Assembly (NCBI GenBank): GCA_018713425.1
Contig: DVOT01000193.1
Span: 1 to 19,807 of the forward strand
Source of the DNA: Alectryocaccomicrobium faecavium
Lineage (GTDB): Bacteria; Bacillota; Clostridia; Christensenellales; Aristaeellaceae
Length of the DNA: 19,807 bases
Direction: 5' to 3'
Shown here: one piece after another, positions 1 to 6,066 of the stretch
Position numbering within the stretch: position 1 is the first letter of the stretch
Layout: the number at the start of each line of letters is the position of its first letter
The notes under the pieces: model-generated
Database searches by the model: none
Told to the model about the DNA's origin: nothing
The model's input: the letters and a program-made list of their open reading frames with translations, nothing else
Position numbers and translations under genes: made by a program

Positions 1-1139
1 AGGAGTACGCGCGCGACTGCACGGTGGAAAATTGCCTGATTCGCGACATTGGCCGGGTGGAAAAGCAGACCGCCTGCGTGGAAATCGCCATGAGCGCGCG
101 CATCCGCGTTGCGCGCTGCACCCTGCACACCTGCCCCCGCGCGGCCATCAACATTGGCGACGGCACCTTCGGCGGGCATTGCATCGAAGGCAACGACATC
201 TTCGATACCGTGCGCGAAACCGGCGACCACGGCAGCGTCAACGGCTGGGGGCGCGACCGCTTCTGGCACGCGCACGGGCTCAATAGCGCGCAAATGCGCG
301 ATTTGGCGCTGCGCGACGCGGTGGAAACCACGGTGCTGCGGCAAAACCGCGTGCGCTGCGACCACGGCTGGGACATCGACCTGGACGACGGCTGCAGCAA
401 TTACCTGGTGGAGGACAACCTCTGTCTCGCGGGCGGGCTGAAATTCCGCGAAGGCTTTTGCCGCATAGCGCGCGGCAACCGCCTGATCAACAACACCTTC
501 CACCCCCATGTGTGGTTTGAAAACAGCGGCGATGTGTTCGAGGGAAACCTCGTCATGCGGCCCTATTTGCCCATTGGCATGCCAGAACGCTGGGGCGAGC
601 GCGTGGACGGCAACCTGCTGGCTGTCGCTTCCGGCCCCGAGCGGCCCGCGGCGGAGCTTGCGCGCCTGAGCGGGCAGGACGAATCCTCCATCGCGCGCCC
701 CGTTGCGTTCGATGAAAATTTGCGGCCCCTGGACGGGCGCTTTTCGCAAAACGGCGCGTATGGCGTGACCTCCGCCCATCTGCGCGCCCTGGCCGCGGCT
801 TGCCCCGTGGATGCGCCCACGCCCCTGCCGGATTGGGACAAAGGAAAAACCTGGCGCTTAAATGACATCGTTTTCAAAGGCATCGACAACGATGGGGAAA
901 TGAGCGCCTTCGCCACGCCCGGGCATCATGGCGTGCTCATTCTCGCTTTGCCGCCGCATTGCCCCTGGTATGTGGATGGTCTGCGGGAAAACACCGCCGT
1001 CGTGACGTTCAATGGAACGCTCATCGACGGCCCGGAGCATTTCCTGCGCCTCTACGAGGAGATGGGCGCGGGGGCGGAAATCCGCCTGGGCACGCGAACC
1101 ATGTTGAACGGCGCGGCGGAGATCCGCACGCGCAAATAG
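1..1139 (+). CDS. Right-handed parallel beta-helix protein, 5' end missing
   Basis: The reading frame is open from the left edge of the window (first full codon at base 3) and ends at TAG 1137-1139, giving about 378 visible residues of a longer protein. The visible part contains many short Asn/Gly/Asp-rich turns of the kind ENCLIRD, EGNDIFD, RQNRVRC, VEDNLCL, RGNRLINN and FEGNLV, spaced about one coil apart, as in right-handed parallel beta-helix proteins of the pectate-lyase-like fold. A GDHGSVNGWGRDRFW segment (around bases 223-267) resembles a conserved stretch I associate with large secreted beta-helix proteins of carbohydrate-degrading Bacillota. A C-terminal tail of about 95 residues looks non-repetitive. 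The likely role is polysaccharide binding or cleavage outside the cell, but no catalytic residues could be assigned and the N-terminus, where a signal peptide would sit, is outside the window. The fold assignment is fairly secure; the activity is not known. Confidence 0.75.
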   Translation, partial: EYARDCTVENCLIRDIGRVEKQTACVEIAMSARIRVARCTLHTCPRAAINIGDGTFGGHCIEGNDIFDTVRETGDHGSVNGWGRDRFWHAHGLNSAQMRDLALRDAVETTVLRQNRVRCDHGWDIDLDDGCSNYLVEDNLCLAGGLKFREGFCRIARGNRLINNTFHPHVWFENSGDVFEGNLVMRPYLPIGMPERWGERVDGNLLAVASGPERPAAELARLSGQDESSIARPVAFDENLRPLDGRFSQNGAYGVTSAHLRALAAACPVDAPTPLPDWDKGKTWRLNDIVFKGIDNDGEMSAFATPGHHGVLILALPPHCPWYVDGLRENTAVVTFNGTLIDGPEHFLRLYEEMGAGAEIRLGTRTMLNGAAEIRTRK

Positions 1140-1158
1140 GCAAAACCCAATGCCGCGC

Positions 1159-1185
1159 TTCGCCCGCCGCTAAAGACAGCGGTGG
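1159..1185 (+). repeat. 27-bp direct repeat, copy 1 (broken hairpin)
   Basis: Bases 1159-1185 are identical to 1399-1425. The core is a stem-loop with arm CGCCCGCCGCT, loop AAAGAC and return arm AGCGGTGG. In this copy the return arm stops after GGTGG and is followed by ACGGGGG, so the last three stem bases are missing. It lies 20 bp after the beta-helix stop codon. Confidence 0.9.
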
Positions 1186-1210
1186 ACGGGGGAGCAAGCT
1201 CCCCCGCCAC
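1182..1210 (+). other. GC-rich hairpin
   Basis: GTGG (1182-1185) pairs with CCAC (1207-1210) and CGGGGGA with TCCCCCG inside it, with A1186 bulged. The arms share bases with the first 27-bp repeat, so the two structures are mutually exclusive in RNA. There is no T-run after it. Confidence 0.6.
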
Positions 1211-1223
1211 TACCACCCCTACC

Positions 1224-1264
1224 AGTTTCCGCTAAAATCCTATGGATTTCCGGGCGCGGAAACT
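1224..1264. other. Nested hairpin B
   Basis: A perfect 9-bp outer stem (AGTTTCCGC at 1224-1232 with GCGGAAACT at 1256-1264) encloses a 6-bp inner stem (AAATCC 1235-1240 with GGATTT 1244-1249) and a 3-base loop. No T-run follows, so it is not a standard terminator. Confidence 0.65.
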
Positions 1265-1272
1265 GCAAGGAA

Positions 1273-1317
1273 GCGATTTTTGCTCTGGAAAATGGAATTT
1301 TCCGCCGCAAAAATCGC
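1273..1317. other. Nested hairpin C
   Basis: A perfect 11-bp outer stem (GCGATTTTTGC 1273-1283 with GCAAAAATCGC 1307-1317) encloses a perfect 7-bp inner stem (GGAAAAT 1287-1293 with ATTTTCC 1297-1303) and a GGA loop, separated by a symmetric 3+3 internal loop. Its layout matches hairpin B although the sequence differs. Confidence 0.7.
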
Positions 1318-1398
1318 CCCGCCCCCGCCGTACACGCCGCCGGGGACGATTGAAGTGCGATAGGGCTTTGCACCTCTCTTTGGTTTTTCGACAGTCTG

Positions 1399-1425
1399 TT
1401 CGCCCGCCGCTAAAGACAGCGGTGG
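1399..1425 (+). repeat. 27-bp direct repeat, copy 2 (intact hairpin)
   Basis: Identical to 1159-1185. Here the stem is complete, because GCG at 1426-1428 after the repeat pairs with the start of the left arm. This copy is therefore probably the original right-hand context. Confidence 0.9.
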
Positions 1426-1438
1426 GCGATTTCTCTTT
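1401..1438 (+). terminator. Intrinsic terminator upstream of scpB
   Basis: An 11-bp stem with one G-T pair (1401-1411 with 1418-1428, loop AAAGAC) is followed by ATTTCTCTTT. It probably once terminated the beta-helix transcript and now sits about 10 bp before the scpB promoter. Confidence 0.65.
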
Positions 1439-1447
1439 GGCGCGAGG

Positions 1448-1476
1448 TGGATTTTTCTTCGTTCTTATGGTATAAT
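1448..1476 (+). promoter_or_regulatory. scpB promoter, extended -10
   Basis: TATAAT at 1471-1476 is preceded by TG one base upstream (1468-1469), an extended -10. The -35 position at 17-bp spacing reads TGGATT (1448-1453), which is weak, as is common for extended -10 promoters. The distance to the scpB start is 33 bp. Confidence 0.75.
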
Positions 1477-1509
1477 GGGAAAAATCGTTTGTATGGAAGG
1501 ATCGACGCA

Positions 1510-2070
1510 ATGGACGACTTGCGCGCAAAAATCGAAGCCATTTTGTTCGTGGCCGGGGAGCCCGTGGCCGTCGGCGACCTGGCGCACGCGCTGAATTTGA
1601 CGGCCATGGAGATGAGCGCGGCCCTGGAGGAAATGCGCGAGTATTTGGACGCGAACAGCGGCCTCAAGCTCAATTATTTCGGCTCCCAGGTGCAGCTATC
1701 CATCCAGCCGCAATACGCCGCGGCTGTGGAAGCGCTGCTCAACCCGGTGCAGCGCATGCCGCTGACCGCCGCCGTGATGGAAACGCTTTCCATCATCGCC
1801 TACCGCCAACCCATCACCAAATCCGAAATCGAGGCCGTGCGCGGGGTAAAGTGCGATTATTCCGTGCAATCCCTGCTCAACAAGGGGCTGATCCAGGAGC
1901 TTGGCCGCCGCGAAACGCTGGGGCGGCCCATGCTCTATGGAACCACGGACGCTTTTTTGCGCCACTTCGGCATCGAAGACCTGTCGCAACTGCCCAGCGT
2001 GTCCCTCGACGCGCAAAACCACGCGCCCGGCGACGACGCCGCGCCGGAACCGAAAGGGGAGGAACCATGA
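1510..2070 (+). CDS. scpB: ScpB, SMC-kleisin complex subunit
   Basis: This 186-residue protein is a winged-helix ScpB, the accessory subunit that binds the kleisin ScpA and helps the SMC complex condense and segregate the chromosome. The hallmark stretch ETLSIIAYRQPITKSEIEAV falls at residues 91-110, and GRPMLYGTTDAFLRHFGI at 138-155; both are typical of the family, and the length is near the usual 180-200. The start at 1510 has GGAAGG (1495-1500) upstream; an in-frame ATG at 1447 lies before the -10 box and was not used. No scpA is visible next to it, although the two are often adjacent in Bacillota. The last 25 residues are an acidic, disordered tail. Its stop overlaps the next start as ATGA, so the next gene is probably translationally coupled. 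Confidence 0.95.
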   Translation: MDDLRAKIEAILFVAGEPVAVGDLAHALNLTAMEMSAALEEMREYLDANSGLKLNYFGSQVQLSIQPQYAAAVEALLNPVQRMPLTAAVMETLSIIAYRQPITKSEIEAVRGVKCDYSVQSLLNKGLIQELGRRETLGRPMLYGTTDAFLRHFGIEDLSQLPSVSLDAQNHAPGDDAAPEPKGEEP

Positions 2071-2780
2071 GAGAACACCTCGATACCATGCCCATTTGGG
2101 AGGCATACCGCGCCGGTTGCGAATGCCCGCTGTGCGAAATCCGGCAAAAGAACGAGGCCATGTACATCGACAATTTCCTGGGCGCGTCGGTGATGGAGCC
2201 GGACACGCGCGTGGAAGTGAACCAAAAGGGCTTTTGCCAGCGCCACTTCGCGCAGATGTTCGTGGCGAGCAACCGCCTGGGCTTGGCCTTGATGACGCAT
2301 ACTTATATGAAAGAGACGATGGCGCGGTTGCAAAAAAGCGAAACTGCGCCCCAAAAGGGCGGCCTGTTCCGCCGCAACGCGCCCGCGCCCAAAAATGACG
2401 GGCAGGCCGCCGTGGAAAGCTGCATCCTTTGCGAGCGCCTGGATCACACCATGGAGCGCTATGTTTACACGCTTTTGTACATGTACGAGCACGAAAAAGC
2501 CTTCCGCGAGGCCTTCGCCGCCTCCAAAGGCCTGTGCCTGCCGCACTATTTCCAGGTGATGCAGGACGCGCCCCGCCACCTTTCCGGCAAAACGCTGGAG
2601 GAATTCTCGCAGACCGCCATGCGCGTGGAGCGCGAAAACCTCGCGCGCGTGGAAAAAGACCTGGAGTGGTTCACCCTCAAATTCGATTACCGCAACAAGG
2701 ATAAGCCCTGGGGCAACAGCCAGGACGCGGTGGAGCGCGCCATCAATAAGCTGCGCGGCAAGTGCGTGGGCGATGACTGA
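2067..2780 (+). CDS. DUF6062 family protein with duplicated Cys/His sites
   Basis: This 237-residue cytoplasmic protein matches what I recall of the DUF6062 family: N-terminus MREHLDTMPIWEAY, then CECPLC, YIDNFLGASVMEPDTR and GFCQRHF. Its function is unknown. It has two similar halves. The first carries C20-x2-C23 and C57-x2-H60; the second carries C119-x2-C122 and C157-x2-H160, with almost equal spacing (33 and 34 residues between the pairs). This pattern suggests two metal sites, probably zinc. A charged Lys/Pro/Ala-rich linker (about residues 90-115) separates the halves, and no transmembrane segment is seen. The start ATG at 2067 overlaps the scpB stop and has AGGGGAGG (2055-2062) upstream, so the two genes form an operon. 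The family name is from memory; the motifs are seen directly. Confidence 0.85.
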   Translation: MREHLDTMPIWEAYRAGCECPLCEIRQKNEAMYIDNFLGASVMEPDTRVEVNQKGFCQRHFAQMFVASNRLGLALMTHTYMKETMARLQKSETAPQKGGLFRRNAPAPKNDGQAAVESCILCERLDHTMERYVYTLLYMYEHEKAFREAFAASKGLCLPHYFQVMQDAPRHLSGKTLEEFSQTAMRVERENLARVEKDLEWFTLKFDYRNKDKPWGNSQDAVERAINKLRGKCVGDD

Positions 2781-2808
2781 GCGCCGCGCAAAAACCGGCG
2801 AATGCGTA

Positions 2809-2851
2809 TTTTTCGGCTGTTTTACGCGCAAAGCGTAAAACGGCCGAAAAA
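2809..2851. terminator. Long hairpin after the scpB operon
   Basis: A 19-bp stem with one G-T pair (2809-2827 with 2833-2851, loop GCAAA) lies 28 bp after the DUF6062 stop codon. The outer stem is T on the left and A on the right, so no free T-run follows on the plus strand. It could terminate weakly or protect the mRNA end. Confidence 0.55.
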
Positions 2852-2929
2852 ATGCCCAGACTCCGGGGAGGAGCAGAGCATATGGACGCCGCTCCAGATT
2901 GCATGATTTTGCGTTTTTTGGGTTTCTAA

Positions 2930-2976
2930 CCCCTCAGTCGGCTAGCGCCGACAGCTCCCCTGGAATCAGGGGAGCC
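2930..2976 (+). repeat. Two-hairpin terminal repeat, left arm
   Basis: CCCCTCAGTC leads into hairpin 1 (GTCGGC-TAGC-GCCGAC, 2937-2952) and hairpin 2 (GCTCCCCT 2954-2961 with AGGGGAGC 2968-2975). It is the inverse of 3531-3579 with different loops but preserved pairing. Confidence 0.75.
2953..2976 (+). repeat. 24-bp direct repeat, copy 1
   Basis: Identical to 3341-3364. It covers exactly hairpin 2 of the terminal unit plus its final CC. Here it is followed by CAGAGTATTGACAAAG, the left end of the inner insertion. Confidence 0.9.
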
Positions 2977-3015
2977 CAGAGTATTGACAAAGTATCGGAA
3001 GAACGAGGCTCTAAT

Positions 3016-3044
3016 CAGAAATGACGGCGTGTACGTCATTTCTG
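3016..3044 (+). other. Perfect 11-bp hairpin with T-run
   Basis: CAGAAATGACG (3016-3026) pairs perfectly with CGTCATTTCTG (3034-3044) around a 7-base loop. GGCATTTTTT follows, so it could terminate plus-strand transcription entering the inner element. Confidence 0.65.
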
Positions 3045-3304
3045 GCATTTTTTGCGGGGCGTACGAAGGCCGCGCGCTGTGCGCGAAACAGGCCGAAGTA
3101 AGCCCAGTGAGCAACAAGAGCCACAAGCACGCTTTGCGTGCGATGTGGATCGACGATTGCGAACTGTGGGTAAAAATGCATTCCCGCCCCGACCGCTGGC
3201 CGTTGGAGGCCGCGAAGCGGCTGGAGGCGCGAGCACACGCAGTGCGCAGCGCCGGAACACTGGGCCGCCGTAGGCGACACAGTGCGTAGACAAGCGGTCG
3301 GGCA

Positions 3305-3338
3305 GATTCGTTGGCAAACCAGAGGTTTGTCAACGATC
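3305..3338. other. Subterminal hairpin of the inner insertion
   Basis: A 12-bp stem with one G-T pair (3309-3320 with 3324-3335, loop AGA) extends by three more pairs past a bulged T. The right inverted-repeat octamer lies in its 3' arm. Confidence 0.6.
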
Positions 3339-3340
3339 AG

Positions 3341-3364
3341 AGCTCCCCTGGAATCAGGGGAGCC
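3341..3364 (+). repeat. 24-bp direct repeat, copy 2
   Basis: Identical to 2953-2976. Here the hairpin is followed by TTTTGG, which matches the continuation of the inverted right arm (3525-3530) and marks this copy as the original junction with the element core. Confidence 0.9.
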
Positions 3365-3525
3365 TTTTGGAAAGTGCTACATCGTCGGAAATAGCATCGA
3401 TCAAACATTGATTGAGCAAAACAGGAGGTATACATAGAAAACCATTGGCAAAACAGATGATTCAAAGATCCAATAAACAAAGGAAAACCTTTGGATAGTG
3501 TGCCTTCATGTGGCGCGGCAGCGCC

Positions 3526-3555
3526 CAAAAGGCTCCCCTTTGGGGAAAGGGGAGC
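3526..3555 (-). terminator. Terminator for the AraC regulator, made by the repeat hairpin
   Basis: Read on the minus strand, a 10-bp stem (3546-3555 with 3532-3541, tetraloop) is followed by CCTTTTGG. It lies about 110 bp past the AraC stop. It is hairpin 2 of the right arm of the element. Confidence 0.55.
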
Positions 3556-3579
3556 TGGCAGCGAAGCTGACTGAGGGGA
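3531..3579 (-). repeat. Two-hairpin terminal repeat, right arm
   Basis: The inverse copy of 2930-2976: hairpin 2 (GCTCCCCTTT 3532-3541 with AAAGGGGAGC 3546-3555) then hairpin 1 (CAGC-GAA-GCTG, 3559-3569) and GACTGAGGGG. Loops differ from the left arm while pairing is preserved. Confidence 0.75.
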
Positions 3580-3667
3580 TGCGAAAGAATTTTTGCTGTT
3601 TTTTCACAGCCCCTGCGAAGGCTGGGGTGCGGGCGAAACAGGCGAGGGCGGTGCGCAATCCACCCGC

Positions 3668-5956
3668 TTACGCGCGCCGAAGTCCTTTGGCGGGCGTGGT
3701 GCCCTCCATTTTGGTAAAGGCGCGGTAGAACGTGCGCAGGCTGGCGTAGCCCACCGCCTCGGCGAGGTCTTCTAGCGACATGCTGGTCTCCTGGGCCAGC
3801 CGCTTGGCGTGGTCGATGCGGATGCGGTTGATATAGTCCAGCACGCTCATGTTCGTCTCCTGGCGGCAATATTTGGTGATCGTCTGGGGCGAAAGGTTGA
3901 GCGCGGCGGCAATGTGGCTGATGTTCAGGTTCATATCGCTGTAATTGGCGTGGATATAATCGCACACGCACTTGCCCACGCCCGCGGAAGCGGCCACCTT
4001 GTGCCGCAGAATCTCGCTGCAGACGATGCGCACCAGCGTGCGGATTTCTTCCTCCATTTTTGCCTGGTCGGCGCTTTGCATCAGCTCGCCCAGGCAAATT
4101 TGCAAGCGCTCGCGGCCTTCCTGGCCGTCGGGCAGCGCGTCGTCGTATCCCTTGCCCACGATCCGCAGGATATCGAAATACAAAAACCGCGTGACCTGGA
4201 AGGAAAGCGCGGATTTTTCCGCGATGTAGCCAAAGAGCTCCGTAAGGGAGGCGTCGGCGGCCTTTTCGTTGCCCTGGGCGATGGCCTCGCGCAACTTGCG
4301 CTGGGCAATGTGGCGGCTGGTGTTGATGCGGTCGTTGTGCTTGAGCACTTCGCGCGCGGGAATCGCGCCGCTCTCTCCCGCCGCGCACAGGCATTCCACC
4401 ACGCCGGTGAGCTCGGCATAGATTTCATTGGCCAGATCCAGCCGCTCGCAGGGGTTGCTGAGCACGGCCAGCAGCGGCAGGTGCATTTCGCTTTCGAAGG
4501 CGTCGCACACCGCGCCCGCCAGCGCGCTCGCCTCGTCCAGCCAAACCTCGTTCTGCTCGCTGGTGAGCGCGAATAGGTACACGAGCCAGTTGTTGTCGGT
4601 CACGCGCTGGGGCATGTTCGCCTCGCCCAGCTTGCCAAGCAGAAGCTGGTGCACGTGATATTGCATTTCGTCGAACCGGTCGGAAAGGTACGCGTCCTCC
4701 GCGCCGGGCAGGCAGAAGACGATCATGCGCAGAATTTTCCCCTCGAACAGCGCGGCGGCCTGCCGCGCCACGGGCTGGTCGGAAAGCCGCGAGCCGCGCC
4801 CCAGCAGTTGCGAGAGCAGGAATTTCTCCCGAATGTAGGCCTCCTGCATGCGCAAATTGCCCTTGATGGAGGTGTTTTCCTGCCGGAGCGACTGGCAGGC
4901 GGAGAGAATGCGGTCGTATTCGTTGCCTGCGGTGGCGTCGTCCTGTCCCACCACGGAAAGGATATTGCTCACCGGGCTATAGTGCCGCTTGAGGAAGAGC
5001 GCCACCAGCACGACGCCCACCAGCAGCGCGCCCGTCAGCGTAGCGATGGCCACCATCCGCATGGGCAAAAGCGCTTGTGCGAAAATCGCCCGGGGCGTGA
5101 ATACCACCACCGACCAATCGTTCGCGCGCGCCTGGGCGCTGAGTGCGACGTAGTTTTCGCCGCCCAAGGAAACCGTCTGCCCGCTGGCGGACAAATCAAT
5201 GCTTGGCAAATTTTGCGCGTTGCCCGCGTTGTCCCAGGCGCGCAGCACGGTTCCATCGCTTGCCACAACGGCCAGCAGGCAGCCGTCGGGCAAATTGGCG
5301 CTGGAAGGGAGCAGCAAATCGGCGCTGAGGCAGGCGATCAAGTGGCAATAGCCCGCGCCGGGCACGTCCATCTTTTGCGAAACGGCATAGCACAGCGCCG
5401 TCTTGCCAAAGGTGCCGTTTCCCATCCAATCGGAAAAGAAATAACCGCCCTGCGCCACAGCCCCATTGAGTTCGGCCAGATAATCCTCGTAAGAGACAGA
5501 AACGCCGTTTTCCTCGCACAGCACGCGCCAGGTGCCATTGAGCGTGTAGGCGGACGTTTCCGTAATGATGTGGTCGTAAAACGGGATGTAGACTACCATG
5601 CTCAAGCCCTCGTTGGTGCGGCAATGCAGCGAGAGCAGTTTGATCAAATCCATGGAGGCAAAGGAGAGGCTGGCGTGCGAATCGCTCGCCCGCAGCGTAA
5701 AGTACTCCGTGGAGGAATACACCACTTCGTTGGCATAGGCCAGCAGTTCCATGGCGTTGTCAAAACCCGCGCAAAGGTTTTCCGCCGTCATTTGGTTCAC
5801 ACGCTGCACTTCGCTTTGCAGCAACCGGTCGCCATAGACCTGGTTGAACACCGCGATGCACAGGGGCAGCAGCAAAATGATGCTGTAGGAACGCACCCAG
5901 TCGCGCACGATGCCCCGCACTTTGCCATTCCATTTCCGCTGTTTCTTCTGACGCAA
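3668..5956 (-). CDS. Membrane-anchored AraC family regulator of the adjacent sugar transporter
   Basis: This 762-residue protein has a basic N-terminus, transmembrane helix 1 at about 23-40, an extracellular sensor region of about 255 residues, transmembrane helix 2 at about 301-323 followed by positively charged FLKRHYSP, a cytoplasmic linker, and a double helix-turn-helix AraC domain at 662-762 (LNISHIAAALNLSPQTITKY and MSLEDLAEAVGYASLRTFYR). One-component regulators of this type are typically encoded beside LplB/YtcP transporters in Bacillota and are thought to sense an extracellular ligand. It is divergent from the solute-binding protein gene, which suggests it controls that operon and perhaps itself. 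The chosen start is TTG (5956-5954), with AAGAAGGGA 9 bases upstream on the coding strand. The ligand cannot be read from sequence, and the sensor domain subtype was not identified. Confidence 0.88.
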   Translation of the reverse strand: MRQKKQRKWNGKVRGIVRDWVRSYSIILLLPLCIAVFNQVYGDRLLQSEVQRVNQMTAENLCAGFDNAMELLAYANEVVYSSTEYFTLRASDSHASLSFASMDLIKLLSLHCRTNEGLSMVVYIPFYDHIITETSAYTLNGTWRVLCEENGVSVSYEDYLAELNGAVAQGGYFFSDWMGNGTFGKTALCYAVSQKMDVPGAGYCHLIACLSADLLLPSSANLPDGCLLAVVASDGTVLRAWDNAGNAQNLPSIDLSASGQTVSLGGENYVALSAQARANDWSVVVFTPRAIFAQALLPMRMVAIATLTGALLVGVVLVALFLKRHYSPVSNILSVVGQDDATAGNEYDRILSACQSLRQENTSIKGNLRMQEAYIREKFLLSQLLGRGSRLSDQPVARQAAALFEGKILRMIVFCLPGAEDAYLSDRFDEMQYHVHQLLLGKLGEANMPQRVTDNNWLVYLFALTSEQNEVWLDEASALAGAVCDAFESEMHLPLLAVLSNPCERLDLANEIYAELTGVVECLCAAGESGAIPAREVLKHNDRINTSRHIAQRKLREAIAQGNEKAADASLTELFGYIAEKSALSFQVTRFLYFDILRIVGKGYDDALPDGQEGRERLQICLGELMQSADQAKMEEEIRTLVRIVCSEILRHKVAASAGVGKCVCDYIHANYSDMNLNISHIAAALNLSPQTITKYCRQETNMSVLDYINRIRIDHAKRLAQETSMSLEDLAEAVGYASLRTFYRAFTKMEGTTPAKGLRRA

Positions 5957-6018
5957 CTTCTGTCTTCCCTTCTTTGCGCATTGCCAAAACCCCTGCGGGG
6001 CGCTTGCTTGCCAACTCC

Positions 6019-6047
6019 ATTGTAGTGAAATTGTCTAGGAATTGCAA
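6019..6047 (-). promoter_or_regulatory. Promoter of the AraC regulator
   Basis: On the minus strand, TTGCAA (6047-6042) and TACAAT (6024-6019) are separated by exactly 17 bp. The -10 box is about 63 bp before the TTG start. Confidence 0.7.
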
Positions 6048-6066
6048 GCCTTTTCCCCGCATTTAT

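Larger units (their letters stand above)
1140..1509. other. Structured intergenic region before scpB
   Basis: This 370-bp gap between the beta-helix gene and scpB has no convincing gene. It holds two copies of a 27-bp hairpin repeat, three further hairpins between them, an intrinsic terminator and the scpB promoter, each listed separately. The 213 bp between the repeat copies (1186-1398) look like an insertion, because the first repeat copy has a broken hairpin while the second has a complete one. Confidence 0.7.
2977..3340. mobile_element. 364-bp insertion inside the hairpin-ended element
   Basis: This segment lies exactly between the two 24-bp direct repeats. Seven bases in from each end is the same octamer in opposite orientation: TTGACAAA at 2984-2991 and TTTGTCAA at 3326-3333. 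The outer seven bases match partly (C-G-A at positions 1, 3 and 4). Terminal inverted repeats flanked by a direct duplication are the signature of an insertion. It holds two strong hairpins (3016-3044 and 3305-3338). An open frame at 2984-3289 from a TTG codon has no ribosome binding site and no recognisable domain, so I do not call it a gene. Confidence 0.5.
2930..3579. mobile_element. MITE-like hairpin-ended element, interrupted by a second element
   Basis: The two ends are inverted copies of one two-hairpin unit (2930-2976 and 3531-3579), running from CCCCTCAGTC inward on the left and to GACTGAGGGG on the right. Both arms continue inward as GGGGAGCCTTTTGG once the inner insertion (one 24-bp copy plus 2977-3340) is removed. 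Without the insertion the element would be about 262 bp. It encodes no transposase, so it would be non-autonomous. The remaining core (3371-3500) is only about 36% GC by my count, far below the flanking genes. No clear target duplication is seen outside the ends. Element status is inferred from structure only. Confidence 0.5.
3365..3667. other. Gene-free stretch between repeat DNA and the AraC gene
   Basis: Bases 3371-3500 are AT-rich and form the core of the outer element. An AGGAGG at 3423-3428 has no start codon at a usable distance and looks like a relic or chance. The right terminal repeat lies at 3531-3579. Bases 3580-3667 follow the AraC stop codon and hold only a weak CAGCC/GGCTG hairpin at 3608-3625. 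Confidence 0.5.

Noticed and set aside
1447..1509. Longer scpB start at 1447
   Set aside because: It would lie upstream of the -10 box at 1471-1476, while 1510 has a ribosome site and matches the family start.
2984..3289. 101-residue open frame inside the inner insertion
   Set aside because: It begins with TTG in the inverted-repeat octamer, has no ribosome site, includes the 3016-3044 hairpin and shows no known domain. Conservation in other copies would change this view.
3337..3528. 63-residue minus-strand open frame in the AT-rich core
   Set aside because: It reads into the hairpin repeat and has no family resemblance or clear ribosome site.
2920..3590. Target-site duplication outside the outer element
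   Set aside because: The bases next to 2930 (TTTCTAA) and 3579 (ATGCG) do not match.
4649..6025. Plus-strand open frame of 458 residues opposite the AraC gene
   Set aside because: His- and Gln-rich shadow of a gene with a confident AraC domain and membrane helices.
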